Part shown: one piece after another, positions 36,747-45,541 of the stretch
How the letters are laid out: each line of letters starts with the position of its first letter
Numbering within the stretch: position 1 is the first letter of the stretch
NCBI RefSeq assembly: GCF_000377405.1
Contig: NZ_KB905025.1
Span: forward strand, 26,339-90,338
Length of the DNA: 64,000 nucleotides
From: Thioalkalivibrio sp. ALE31
GTDB lineage: Bacteria; Pseudomonadota; Gammaproteobacteria; Ectothiorhodospirales; Ectothiorhodospiraceae
Reading direction: 5' to 3'
Translations under genes and position numbers: made by a program
Notes under the pieces: generated by a model
What the model was told of the DNA's origin: nothing
The model's database searches: none
The model's input: only the letters and a program-made list of their open reading frames with translations

Positions 36747-39017
36747 ATGTCCGGACCTCATGCGATCTCCACCCTTGGCCGCTTCCAGCGCTGGCGCCGC
36801 GCCAAGGACACCTCGGCGCGCTACCTGATCGGCTTTTTCGGCGTCGCGGTGGTCGGTGCGCTAACTCTGATGTTCGTCTACCTGCTGAGCGAGACGCTGC
36901 CCATGTTCCTGGGCGCGGAGCTCGAGGAACAGACCCAGTACAGCGCCCCCGGCGGCGCCGACACGGGGACCGTCCACCTGGCCGTCAACCGCCACCGGGA
37001 AATGGCCGTGCGCCTGACCGAGGACCGGCGGGCCATCTTCTTCCGCCCGGAAAGCGGCGAGATCGTGCAGGAACAGTCACTGCCGATCCCCGACGATGCC
37101 CGGGTCACCAGCTTCACGGCCGCCGAACCGCGCACCCGACTGGTCGCGATCGGACTGGACAATGGTCAGGTCCTCGCCATCGAGTACGAGTACAACGAAC
37201 GCTTCACACCCGAAGGCCGCGCCTATGATCCCGGCCTGGTCTATCCCCTGGGGGACGAAAGCTCCTCCCTTCTCGATGTCGATGGCGACGGCCAGGCCAT
37301 CGACGTCGTCGGCATCCAGCGCGGCTCCAGCGGCGTCCGCGTCGCCGCGGCCACAGCCGATGGCCGCCTGCGTCTGGTGAACTTCGAGGAACGCACCTCG
37401 ATGATGACCGGCGAGGTCGAAGTTCGCCGCTCCGCCCACGACCTGCCGTCCCTGCCGGATGGCGCCACCCCGTCGCGCATCCTGCTGGACATCACCGGGC
37501 GCAACATGCTGGTGGGTGACAATCAGGGCCGACTCCACTACTACGACATCTCCAACCCCCGCAATGCCCAGCGTATCGATACCCGTCGCGTGGTCGAGGG
37601 CGAGGACGCCGAGGTCACCTCGCTGGAGTATCTGCTGGGTACGGTCTCGGTGATGGTTGGCGGGTCGGACGGCTCCGTGACGCAGTACATGCTGGTGCGC
37701 GACGACGACAACGTGAACCGGATTACCCGGGTACGCGAGTTTCCCCGTCACGCGGCTGCCGTGACCAATACCCAACCGGAATATATCCGCAAGGGCTTCG
37801 CCACCGCGGACGCCAGTGGCGCCCTGGCCATCCACTACCCCACCTCGCAGCGCACGCTGGTCCAGCATCAGGTCGGCACCACGCCCCTGCATCGGGTCTA
37901 CATGGACCCGCGCAACCGGCTCCTGGTCGCGATCGACACCGACGAGACCTGGACCCTGCACCGCCTGTCGAACCCGCACCCGGAGGTCTCGCTCCACGTG
38001 CTGTGGCAGAAGGTCTGGTACGAGGGCCGTTCCAGCGGTGACTACGTCTGGCAGTCGTCCTCCGCAACCGACGAGTTCGAACCGAAGTTCTCGCTGGTGC
38101 CGCTGACCCTGGGCACGGTCAAGGCCGCCTTCTACGCGATGCTGTTCGCCACCCCGCTGGCGATCATGGGGGCGATCTACAGCGCCTACTTCATGTCCAG
38201 CCGCATGCGCAGCCTGACCAAGCCCAGCATCGAGCTGATGGAGGCCCTGCCGACCGTCATCCTCGGCTTCCTCGCCGGGCTCTGGCTGGCCCCGTACATC
38301 GAATCCAACCTGCCGGCGGTCGCCAGCATCCTGATCCTGATGCCCCTGATGATGCTGGTGGTCGCCTTCGTCTGGACGCGGCTGCTGCCGGAGGGCGTGC
38401 GCCGCGTGATCCCGGCCGGCTGGGAGGCCGCCGTGCTGATCCCGGTGGTGATCCTGGTGGGCTGGTTCTCCGCGTCGATGAGCCCCCTGATCGAGGTCTG
38501 GCTGTTCAACGGCGACGCCCGCCAGTGGCTGACCGATGCTGGCTACACCTACGACCAGCGCAACGCCCTGGTCATCGGTATCGCCATGGGCTTCGCAGTG
38601 ATCCCGACCATCTACTCGATCTCCGAGGACGCGGTCTTCAACGTGCCCAAGCACCTGACCCAGGGCTCGCTGGCGCTGGGGGCGACCCCGTGGCAGACGG
38701 TGGTACGCGTGGTGCTGCTGACCGCCAGCCCGGGGATCTTCTCGGCGGTGATGATCGGCTTCGGCCGCGCCGTGGGCGAGACCATGATCGTGCTGATGGC
38801 CACCGGCAACTCGCCGGTCGTGAACTTCAACATCTTCGAGGGCATGCGCACGCTCTCCGCCAACATCGCGGTAGAGATGCCCGAGACCGCGGTGGGCGGC
38901 ACGCACTACCGCATCCTGTTCCTCGCCGCCCTGGTGCTGTTCGCGCTGACCTTCTTCGTGAACACGGTCGCCGAGATCGTGCGCCAGCGCCTGCGCAACA
39001 AGTACAGCTCCCTCTAA
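36747..39017 (+). CDS. pstC: Phosphate ABC transporter permease PstC, long form
   Basis: A 756-residue permease, more than twice the E. coli length of 319. A first membrane helix (about residues 27-48) is followed by about 390 mainly beta-rich soluble residues with repeated short blocks such as RLVAIGLDNGQVLAIEYEYN and VMVGGSDGSVTQYM, suggestive of a propeller. The permease core then begins near PLTLGTVKAAFYAMLFATPLA with MEALPTVILGFLAGLWLAP and GRAVGETMIVLMATGNSP. Long PstC forms are known in other gammaproteobacteria. The extra domain should be periplasmic by topology; its role is unknown. Confidence 0.93.
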   Translation: MSGPHAISTLGRFQRWRRAKDTSARYLIGFFGVAVVGALTLMFVYLLSETLPMFLGAELEEQTQYSAPGGADTGTVHLAVNRHREMAVRLTEDRRAIFFRPESGEIVQEQSLPIPDDARVTSFTAAEPRTRLVAIGLDNGQVLAIEYEYNERFTPEGRAYDPGLVYPLGDESSSLLDVDGDGQAIDVVGIQRGSSGVRVAAATADGRLRLVNFEERTSMMTGEVEVRRSAHDLPSLPDGATPSRILLDITGRNMLVGDNQGRLHYYDISNPRNAQRIDTRRVVEGEDAEVTSLEYLLGTVSVMVGGSDGSVTQYMLVRDDDNVNRITRVREFPRHAAAVTNTQPEYIRKGFATADASGALAIHYPTSQRTLVQHQVGTTPLHRVYMDPRNRLLVAIDTDETWTLHRLSNPHPEVSLHVLWQKVWYEGRSSGDYVWQSSSATDEFEPKFSLVPLTLGTVKAAFYAMLFATPLAIMGAIYSAYFMSSRMRSLTKPSIELMEALPTVILGFLAGLWLAPYIESNLPAVASILILMPLMMLVVAFVWTRLLPEGVRRVIPAGWEAAVLIPVVILVGWFSASMSPLIEVWLFNGDARQWLTDAGYTYDQRNALVIGIAMGFAVIPTIYSISEDAVFNVPKHLTQGSLALGATPWQTVVRVVLLTASPGIFSAVMIGFGRAVGETMIVLMATGNSPVVNFNIFEGMRTLSANIAVEMPETAVGGTHYRILFLAALVLFALTFFVNTVAEIVRQRLRNKYSSL

Positions 39018-39044
39018 ACCGCACCGACGACAGGCTCCGATCCG

Positions 39045-40712
39045 ATGAATAAATGGTTCAAAACGGGCACCCCCTGGATCTGGCTCAACGCGGGCGCCGT
39101 GGCGGTGTCGCTGACGATGGTCTTCGGGCTGATCATGATGATCGCGGTCAACGGCCTGTCGTTCTTCTGGCCCTCGAATATCATCGAGTTCGAGTACCAG
39201 ACCACCGAACAGAGCGAGCCCGTCCGGGTGATGGGCGAGCTTTCACGCTCCGAGACCATGACCGCCCAGGCCATGCGCGAGACCGGCTTCGATGTCCCGG
39301 AAGGCCAGGAGATCGTGGTCCGCCACCTGATCAAGCGCGGCAACCGCGACCTCGATTCGCGCGACTTCCGCTGGTACATCGAAGACTTCATGTCCGAATG
39401 GGAACGCCCGCGCGATGCCGTGGCCCTGGAGCGCCTGCAGTGGGGCAACTTCTACGGCTACATCCGCGAGTTCCGAGTGGACGACGAGGTGGTGGCCGAG
39501 GGCAGCGCGGCCCGCGAGGCCTTCGAGGCGCGCATCCCGGAAACCCGCTCCCTGGTGCAGAAGATCGAGCGCATCGAGCGCATCGAGATCGGCCGTATCA
39601 ACCACGCGCTGGAACAGGTCCGCCTGGCCGAACGCGGCCTGGAGCGCGACACCGCGCTTTCCGACGCGGAACGTTCCGAACGCCATGAGGCCCTGCAGGC
39701 CGAGCGCGAGGCACTGGATGCGGAGTACAGCGAACTTGAGGCCGAGCGCAACCGCCTGCGCCAGGAGGTCGCCCGCTACGCGCTCACCCTGCAGACCGCC
39801 GATGGCCAGCGCTCCAGCATCAGCCTGTCCCAGATCGTGAACGCCTGGTGGCCGAACGATATGGGCACCGTGCAGAAGCTCGGCCACTACGTGGTCAACT
39901 TCTGGGACTTCATGACCGGCTTCCCGCGCGAGGCGAACACCGAGGGCGGCATCCTGCCGGCGATCTTCGGCACCGTGCTGATGGTGCTGCTGATGTCCAT
40001 CGTGGTGACCCCGTTCGGCGTGCTGGCCGCCATCTACCTGCGCGAATACGCCAAGCAGGGGCCGCTGGTGCGCACTATCCGCATCTCGGTGAACAACCTC
40101 GCCGGGGTCCCCTCCATCGTGTTCGGCGTGTTTGGCCTGGGCTTCTTCGTCTACCTGATCGGCGGCAACATCGACCAGGTCTTCTTCCAGGACGCCCTGC
40201 CCTCGCCGACCTTCGGCTCGCCGGCGATCATCTGGGCCTCGCTGACCCTCGCCCTGCTGACCTTGCCCGTGGTGATCGTGTCCACCGAGGAAGGCCTGAC
40301 CCGCATCGGCAGCAGCATCCGCCATGGCTCGCTGGCCCTCGGGGCCACCAAGGCCGAGACGCTATGGCGGCTGATCGTGCCGCTGTCCGCCCCCGCCATG
40401 ATGACCGGCCTGATCCTGGCGGTGGCGCGTGCCGCCGGCGAGGTGGCCCCCCTGATGCTGGTTGGCGTGGTCAAGCTGGCGCCCAACCTCCCGGTGGACG
40501 GCAACTTCCCGTATCTCCACCTGGACCGCGCCTTCATGCACCTCGGTTACCACATCTACGACGTCGGCTTCAAAAGTCCGAATGTCGAGGCCGGCCGGCC
40601 ACTGGTCTACGCGACCGCGCTGGTCCTGGTGCTGCTGATCATCGTGCTCAACCTCACGGCGATCTCCATCCGCAACCACCTGCGCGAAAAGTACCGCGCC
40701 GACAGCGACTGA
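39045..40712 (+). CDS. pstA: Phosphate ABC transporter permease PstA, long form
   Basis: A 555-residue permease; E. coli PstA has 296. One N-terminal helix (about residues 13-38) is followed by about 220 soluble residues that include a Glu/Arg-rich coiled coil (about 160-240). The membrane core follows with GGILPAIFGTVLMVLLMSIV, NNLAGVPSIVFGVFGLGFFV and the loop HGSLALGATKAETLWRLIVPL. Both PstC and PstA carry matching insertions after helix 1, so they may interact outside the membrane. pstC ends 27 bp upstream. Confidence 0.93.
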   Translation: MNKWFKTGTPWIWLNAGAVAVSLTMVFGLIMMIAVNGLSFFWPSNIIEFEYQTTEQSEPVRVMGELSRSETMTAQAMRETGFDVPEGQEIVVRHLIKRGNRDLDSRDFRWYIEDFMSEWERPRDAVALERLQWGNFYGYIREFRVDDEVVAEGSAAREAFEARIPETRSLVQKIERIERIEIGRINHALEQVRLAERGLERDTALSDAERSERHEALQAEREALDAEYSELEAERNRLRQEVARYALTLQTADGQRSSISLSQIVNAWWPNDMGTVQKLGHYVVNFWDFMTGFPREANTEGGILPAIFGTVLMVLLMSIVVTPFGVLAAIYLREYAKQGPLVRTIRISVNNLAGVPSIVFGVFGLGFFVYLIGGNIDQVFFQDALPSPTFGSPAIIWASLTLALLTLPVVIVSTEEGLTRIGSSIRHGSLALGATKAETLWRLIVPLSAPAMMTGLILAVARAAGEVAPLMLVGVVKLAPNLPVDGNFPYLHLDRAFMHLGYHIYDVGFKSPNVEAGRPLVYATALVLVLLIIVLNLTAISIRNHLREKYRADSD

Positions 40713-40745
40713 GACGCGCCATGCACAACGTCTCTCTCAGGCACG

Positions 40746-41055
40746 GTCATTGCGAGGCCCCGCAGGGGCCGCGGCAACCTCGCGACGCAACCCCGACGTT
40801 CGCTCCAGTCGCCTGCGGCGTCCGTCACAGAGATCGCCACGGCGCTGCGCGCCTCCCCATGACGCCTGGCTTCTCCCGTCATTGCGAGGGTCCGCAGGAC
40901 CCGTGGCACAAAAGCGCGAAGCGCGTTGAACGGCCGCAGGCCGGCCCGAAGGGCGAGCGCAGCGAGTTATCTCCCGACGCAACCCCGATGCCTGCCCCGG
41001 GCCGCGTCGGCGCCGACCACGCCGATCGCCACGCGCCTGCGGCGCTCGCGATGAC
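40746..41055. repeat. Two palindromic repeat units between pstA and pstB
   Basis: Units at 40746-40864 and 40878-41055 each begin with TCATTGCGAG and end with the inverse (CCCCATGACG or CTCGCGATGACGG). Internal GC-rich inverted repeats include CCCGCAGGGG and GGCCGCAGGCCGG. They fill the 420-bp gap inside the pst operon, where a folded RNA could lower pstB-phoU expression or set message ends. No gene is seen here. Confidence 0.7.
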
Positions 41056-41132
41056 GGTGCTTTTCCGGACCGCCGCCGCACGCTTCGTGCCGACGCGATG
41101 TGTCGAACCCTATTCCCCATGGAGTACCCGAA

Positions 41133-41963
41133 ATGAGTGACACCCAGACCCACGCCGTCAACGTGGCCCAGAACAACCAGGCCCCGCGCGGCCTGAACCT
41201 CGACCGCGAGGACATCTGCCTGACCGCGGAGGACCTCAGTCTCTATTACGGCGAGGACCAGGCACTCAAGGGCCTCGACATCCGCATCCCGAAGAACCGC
41301 ATCACCGCGTTCATCGGGCCGTCCGGCTGCGGCAAGTCCACGTTCCTGCGCTGCTTCAACCGCATGAACGACCTGATCGATTCCGTGCGCATCGAGGGCA
41401 CGATCCGCCTGGACGGCGCGGACATCTACGACAAGACCGTGGATATCCCCGAACTGCGCCGGCGCGTTGGCATGGTGTTCCAGAAGCCGAACCCGTTCCC
41501 CAAGTCGATCTACGAGAACGTGGCCTACGGCCTGCGCCTGCAGGGGGTCAAGAACCGGCGCCGGCTGGACGAGGTAGTCGAGAAATCGCTCAAGCGCGCG
41601 GCGCTGTGGGACGAGGTCAAGGACCGCCTGCACGAGAACGCCTTCGGCCTGTCCGGCGGCCAGCAGCAGCGCCTGGTGATCGCCCGCGCGATCGCGATCG
41701 ACCCCGAGGTGCTGCTGCTGGACGAGCCCTGCTCCGCGCTGGACCCGCTGGCCACGCTTAAGATCGAGGAGCTGATGATCGAGCTGAAGAAGGACTACAC
41801 GCTGGTCATCGTCACCCACAACATGCAGCAGGCCGCGCGCGTATCCGACTACACCGCCTTCATGTATATGGGCGAGCTGATCGAATACGCCGACACCGAC
41901 ACCCTGTTCACCTCGCCCGCGAAAAAGCAGACCGAGGACTACATCACCGGCCGCTTCGGCTGA
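41133..41963 (+). CDS. pstB: Phosphate ABC transporter ATPase PstB
   Basis: This 276-residue ATPase has Walker [10 protein letters not shown], the PstB-specific [10 protein letters not shown] and [19 protein letters not shown], signature LSGGQQQR, Walker [13 protein letters not shown] and [16 protein letters not shown] at 41133 follows GGAG. The N-terminal 30 residues are longer than usual. phoU follows after 26 bp. Confidence 0.97.
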   Translation: MSDTQTHAVNVAQNNQAPRGLNLDREDICLTAEDLSLYYGEDQALKGLDIRIPKNRITAFIGPSGCGKSTFLRCFNRMNDLIDSVRIEGTIRLDGADIYDKTVDIPELRRRVGMVFQKPNPFPKSIYENVAYGLRLQGVKNRRRLDEVVEKSLKRAALWDEVKDRLHENAFGLSGGQQQRLVIARAIAIDPEVLLLDEPCSALDPLATLKIEELMIELKKDYTLVIVTHNMQQAARVSDYTAFMYMGELIEYADTDTLFTSPAKKQTEDYITGRFG

Positions 41964-41989
41964 CGTCGCGACCGCAAGGGGATACCACA

Positions 41990-42712
41990 ATGGACAAGAG
42001 CTTCTTCAAACAGCACATCTCGCAGCAGTTCAACGCCGAGCTGGAGGACATCATCAAGCAGGTGATGGCCATGGGCGGCCTGGTCGAACAGCAGCTCGCC
42101 GATGCTGTCCACGCGATGGTCGAGGGGGATGTCGAACTCGCCGAAAAGGTGATGACCTCGGACTACCAGATCAACGCCAAGGAGGTCGAGATCGACGAGG
42201 AATGCACCCACATCCTCGCGCGGCGCCAGCCAACCGCGTCGGACCTGCGCCTGGTGATCGCGGTGATCAAGACCATCACCGACCTGGAACGCATGGGCGA
42301 CGAGGCCGAGCGCGTCGGCCGCATGGGCCTGCACCTGCTGGACGCGGACCGCAACAGCGCCCCGATGGCGGACATCGCCAGCATGGGCGAACACGCCCGC
42401 GAGATGACGCGCGGCGCTCTCGATGCCTTCGCCCGTATGGATGTTGAACAGGCCGTGCGTGTGGCGCAGCAGGACATCCAGATCGACAGCCTGTACGAGA
42501 TCATCACCCAGAAGCTGATGAAACAGATGACCGCCTCGCCCGATTCGGTCCCGCGCCTGATGGACATCATCTGGGCCACGCGCTCCCTGGAACGCATCGG
42601 CGACCGCGCCCGCAACATCTGCGAATACGTCGTCTACTTCGTCAAGGGCAAGGACGTGCGCCACACCAGCTACGACCAGATGGCCGAAGAGGCCACCGGC
42701 GACCGCCACTGA
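41990..42712 (+). CDS. phoU: Phosphate transport regulator PhoU
   Basis: This 240-residue all-helical protein has two PhoU repeats with the metal-binding DLERMGDEAERVGRMG and SLERIGDRARNICEYVVY (E/DxxxD motifs). It links PstB to PhoR to stop signalling when phosphate is plentiful. The N-terminal KQHISQQFNAELEDI is standard. It is the last gene of the pst operon. Confidence 0.96.
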   Translation: MDKSFFKQHISQQFNAELEDIIKQVMAMGGLVEQQLADAVHAMVEGDVELAEKVMTSDYQINAKEVEIDEECTHILARRQPTASDLRLVIAVIKTITDLERMGDEAERVGRMGLHLLDADRNSAPMADIASMGEHAREMTRGALDAFARMDVEQAVRVAQQDIQIDSLYEIITQKLMKQMTASPDSVPRLMDIIWATRSLERIGDRARNICEYVVYFVKGKDVRHTSYDQMAEEATGDRH

Positions 42713-42779
42713 GCCAGGTCCCGTCGCACCCGGGACACGGTCGTTTGCGTCCCGGTCCGGTGCCCGCTTCAATGGGGGC

Positions 42780-43385
42780 ATGCGCAGCTACAGCCTCCTC
42801 AAGTCGTTCGCATCCCGCTCCGGGGGGCTCGTCGCCCTGTGCCTGTGCATCCTGAGCGCGATGCCGGCGCTGGCCGCGAACCCGCTCGGCGCACCCGAAG
42901 TGGCGCCCGAGGGAGAACCCTCGGCCGCCGTACTCGAGATGCTGGAGCGCGACGAACGCCCCGCCGGCGTGGTCTTCGAGATCATCGAGAATGACCGCGC
43001 GGCACTCGCCGCGCTGCTTCCCGAGATCCGCGCGAACATCGCCCGGCTGCGCGAAGACGACCCGGATTTCCCGGTGGCCATCGTCGCCCACGGCGCGGAG
43101 CAGTTCACCCTCACCCGCGGCGAGGCCGGCCAGCACCCCGGCCTGCACGCCGAGGTCGAGGCACTGGTGCGCGACGAAGACGTAAGCGTCGCCGTCTGTG
43201 GCACCTTCGCAGACTGGCGCGGCATCGAGGCCGACGCCTTCGCCGACTTCGTGGAGGTCGCCGATCTGGCCCCGGATCGCCTCGACGACTACCGCGCGCT
43301 CGGCTTCGAGATCATCCGCCTGCGCCCCTCCCTGCTCGACGCCCCCGAACAGGACCCCTGGCAGTTCGACTTCGGCACCCCCTGA
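42780..43385 (+). CDS. Secreted DsrE-like protein
   Basis: This 201-residue protein has a signal peptide (cleavage near MPALAANP) and a DsrE/DsrF-like fold. GVVFEIIENDRAALAALLPEIRANI is followed by FPVAIVAHGAEQFTL and DVSVAVCGTFADWRGIEADAFADFVE. One Cys (in AVCGTF) is at the place of the DsrE active Cys. Periplasmic DsrE-like proteins occur in sulfur oxidisers, but their reaction is not settled. It lies 67 bp after phoU and is likely separate from it. Confidence 0.75.
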   Translation: MRSYSLLKSFASRSGGLVALCLCILSAMPALAANPLGAPEVAPEGEPSAAVLEMLERDERPAGVVFEIIENDRAALAALLPEIRANIARLREDDPDFPVAIVAHGAEQFTLTRGEAGQHPGLHAEVEALVRDEDVSVAVCGTFADWRGIEADAFADFVEVADLAPDRLDDYRALGFEIIRLRPSLLDAPEQDPWQFDFGTP

Positions 43386-43408
43386 CCTGCCGCTTGCAAG
43401 ACCTTTTT

Positions 43409-43732
43409 CACCACGAAGGGCACGAAGGCACGAAGAAGGGCCAGGTCAAAGTCAAAGGCAGTTCACAGGAAGGCTGGAAGATGCGAAGGATGGATCGGCC
43501 AGAACCGGCCGGAACCCGGCAAACGCACCGGGCAACCCCCTGTGGGAGCGGGCTTGCCCGCGAAGCCCCCGCCCGCGCCCACTCAGCCACCGGCCTTCAA
43601 AACACCCCTCCCCGCCGGGCCCTGCCAGACCCATTACCCGATCCATATCTCTTCCAATCTTCCCCTCTTCCTGTAAATCGATTCTCCGCCCTTGACCCGC
43701 CCCTTCTTCGTGCCTTCGTGCGCTTCGTGGTG
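43409..43732. repeat. Nested long-palindrome element, copy 1
   Basis: The ends are CACCACGAAGGGCACGAAGG and its inverse ending CTTCGTGGTG. Inside, CACAGGAAGGCTGGAAGAT is matched by ATCTCTTCCAATCTTC and CTTCCTGTA further on. A REP-like unit sits at the centre (GGGAGCGGGCTTGCCCGCGA). Copies lie at 45123, 52125 and 54496. It fills the gap 43386-43826, in which I see no gene. Confidence 0.75.
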
Positions 43733-43826
43733 AATCCGCCCTTAAACCGCCCTTGAAGCAGCATGACTAACACTCCGGCCGTCGGGATGCTGTAACGCCG
43801 TCGGGCTCCTGTGGCATGCTTCCCGC

Positions 43827-44261
43827 ATGCGATTCCTGATCCGAACCTTCTTCCGTGGCGTGCGCCTGATCCTGACCCCGTTCATGCTGATCGGGGAGCG
43901 CGTCTCGCGCCCGCGCGGCATCGAGCGCGACCCGGCCGAACAGGCCCGGGTCGACGAGCAAACCCGCCATCTGGCCCTCTATCACTTCCCGGCCTGCCCG
44001 TTCTGCATCAAGGCCCGACGCGCCATGCAGCGGCTTTCGCTGGACATCGAACTGCGCAACGCCCAGGCCGCCGGGCCCTGGCGCGAGGAGCTGCAGAACG
44101 AGGGCGGGCGCCTTCAGGTACCCTGCCTGCGCATCGAGGAAGACGACCACTCGGTGCGCTGGCTGTACGAATCCGACGCGATCATCCGTTACCTGCGCGA
44201 GCGCTTCGATCCGCAACAGGCCGCGCCGGCCGCCGCCACCGACGCCCCGCCGCGTTCCTGA
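43827..44261 (+). CDS. Glutaredoxin-domain protein
   Basis: This 144-residue protein has an N-terminal hydrophobic or amphipathic stretch (RTFFRGVRLILTPFMLIG) and a glutaredoxin/GST-N fold starting near residue 48. The active site is CPFC (Cys57, Cys60) in LYHFPACPFCIKARRAM, and VPCLRI contains the cis-proline. SDAIIRYLRERF ends the fold. The N-terminal segment could anchor it to the membrane. It is a thiol oxidoreductase by motif; the target is unknown. Confidence 0.88.
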   Translation: MRFLIRTFFRGVRLILTPFMLIGERVSRPRGIERDPAEQARVDEQTRHLALYHFPACPFCIKARRAMQRLSLDIELRNAQAAGPWREELQNEGGRLQVPCLRIEEDDHSVRWLYESDAIIRYLRERFDPQQAAPAAATDAPPRS

Positions 44262-44283
44262 CCCGGAGCGACAGCCGAAGACC

Positions 44284-45111
44284 ATGTATCACTCCATCCG
44301 TCGTTCCCTGCTCGCGCTCCTGCTGACCCTGCCATTCGCGGCGGCCAGCGCCGCTTCGCCGATCTTTGACGCCCACCTGCACTACCGGCCGGCCGAGGCC
44401 GCACACTTCGGCATTAGCGACGTCGCGCGTACCCTGGCCGCCAACGAGGTGCGCAGCGCCATCGTCATGGCCCCCGAAGACGATCTGATCCGCCGCCTCA
44501 AGGCCGGGTCCGATACGCGCATCGTGCCGTTCCTGGAGGTTTCGCAGCGGCTGGGCAAGAAGATGGACTGGATGCATGTCGAGGATCTCGGCGACCGCGT
44601 CGCCCGCATGCTCGATGAATCCGACGTGAAATGGCGCGGCCTGGGCGAGTTCCATATCCTGGCGGATGACCGCTTCGCCCCCGGTTTCGAGCAGCTGCTG
44701 GACCTGGCCGTGGCGCGCGACCTCACCATCATGATCCACGGGGACCCCGCCGTAATCGACCACGCCTACGCGACCCATCCCGAGGTCCGCATCCTCTGGG
44801 CCCATGCCGGCAGCTACGCGTACCCGCCGCTGGTGCAGGACTACCTCGAACGCCACCCGCGCATGAACATGGACCTGTCCATGCGCAACCCGCGCATCAA
44901 TCCCGGCGGCCAGATCGACGACGCCTGGTTCGAGCTCTTCCTGGCCCACCCCGACCGCTTCATGATCGGCGTGGACACCTTCACGCGCACCCGCTGGGAA
45001 CAGTACACGCGCCTGAAGGACGAGACCCGCGCCTGGCTGGAACAACTCCCCGAGGACGTCGCCCGCGCGATCGCATGGGAGAACGGCGAAAGGCTCTTTC
45101 CCGCCCAGTAA
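44284..45111 (+). CDS. Exported amidohydrolase-family protein
   Basis: This 275-residue TIM-barrel protein has a signal peptide (ends near ASAASP). The metal motif is FDAHLHY, followed by IMIHGDP and ILWAHAGSY with conserved His, and MIGVDTFTR with an Asp near the end. These fit the amidohydrolase_2 group (ACMSD-like). Export is unusual for that group. The gene follows the glutaredoxin gene after 22 bp, so they may be cotranscribed. The substrate is unknown. Confidence 0.8.
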   Translation: MYHSIRRSLLALLLTLPFAAASAASPIFDAHLHYRPAEAAHFGISDVARTLAANEVRSAIVMAPEDDLIRRLKAGSDTRIVPFLEVSQRLGKKMDWMHVEDLGDRVARMLDESDVKWRGLGEFHILADDRFAPGFEQLLDLAVARDLTIMIHGDPAVIDHAYATHPEVRILWAHAGSYAYPPLVQDYLERHPRMNMDLSMRNPRINPGGQIDDAWFELFLAHPDRFMIGVDTFTRTRWEQYTRLKDETRAWLEQLPEDVARAIAWENGERLFPAQ

Positions 45112-45122
45112 GGGCCTGGATT

Positions 45123-45456
45123 CACCACGAAGCGCACGAAGGCACGAAGAAAGGCCAGGACAAGGGCGGTTCACAGGAAGACCGGAAGATTCGAAGGATG
45201 AATCGGCTAAAACCGCCCGGGGCCTGGCCGACGCCGTGACCCGTCCAGCCCGCCGGCCGAGCCCCCTGTGGGAGCGGGCTCGCCCGCGAAGCCCCCGCCC
45301 GCGTCCGCTCGAGCACCAGCCCTCCAACCAACCCTCCCCGTCAGACCGTGCCCGATCCATTACCCCATCAATCTCGCTTCCAATCTTCCCCGCTTCCTGT
45401 AGACCGGTTTTCGCCATCGAACCAGCCCTTCTTCGTGCCTTCGTGCACTTCGTGGT
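45123..45456. repeat. Nested long-palindrome element, copy 2
   Basis: The ends CACCACGAAGCGCACGAAGG and its inverse (TTCGTGCACTTCGTGGTG) enclose an inner pair, CACAGGAAGACCGGAAGAT with ATCTCGCTTCCAATCTTCC. A REP-like unit (GGGAGCGGGCTCGCCCGCGA) lies near the centre. It has the same plan as copy 1 at 43409 and fills the gap after the amidohydrolase gene. Confidence 0.75.
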
Positions 45457-45485
45457 GAATCAAGCCGTTCAACCACACACGCATG

Positions 45486-45518
45486 AAAAAGCCCGCCACC
45501 CCAAAAGGATGGCGGGCT
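45486..45518 (-). terminator. Intrinsic terminator of the chemoreceptor gene
   Basis: On the minus strand, AGCCCGCCA, a loop CCTTTTGGGG and TGGCGGGCT are followed by TTTTT. It lies 24 bp after the chemoreceptor stop. Confidence 0.88.
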
Positions 45519-45541
45519 CGGCTCCCGGAACCTGATCGTGA

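Noticed and set aside
43394..43756. Open frames inside the nested palindromes after the DsrE-like gene
   Set aside because: They are made wholly of repeat DNA, occur in several frames on both strands and show no start signals.
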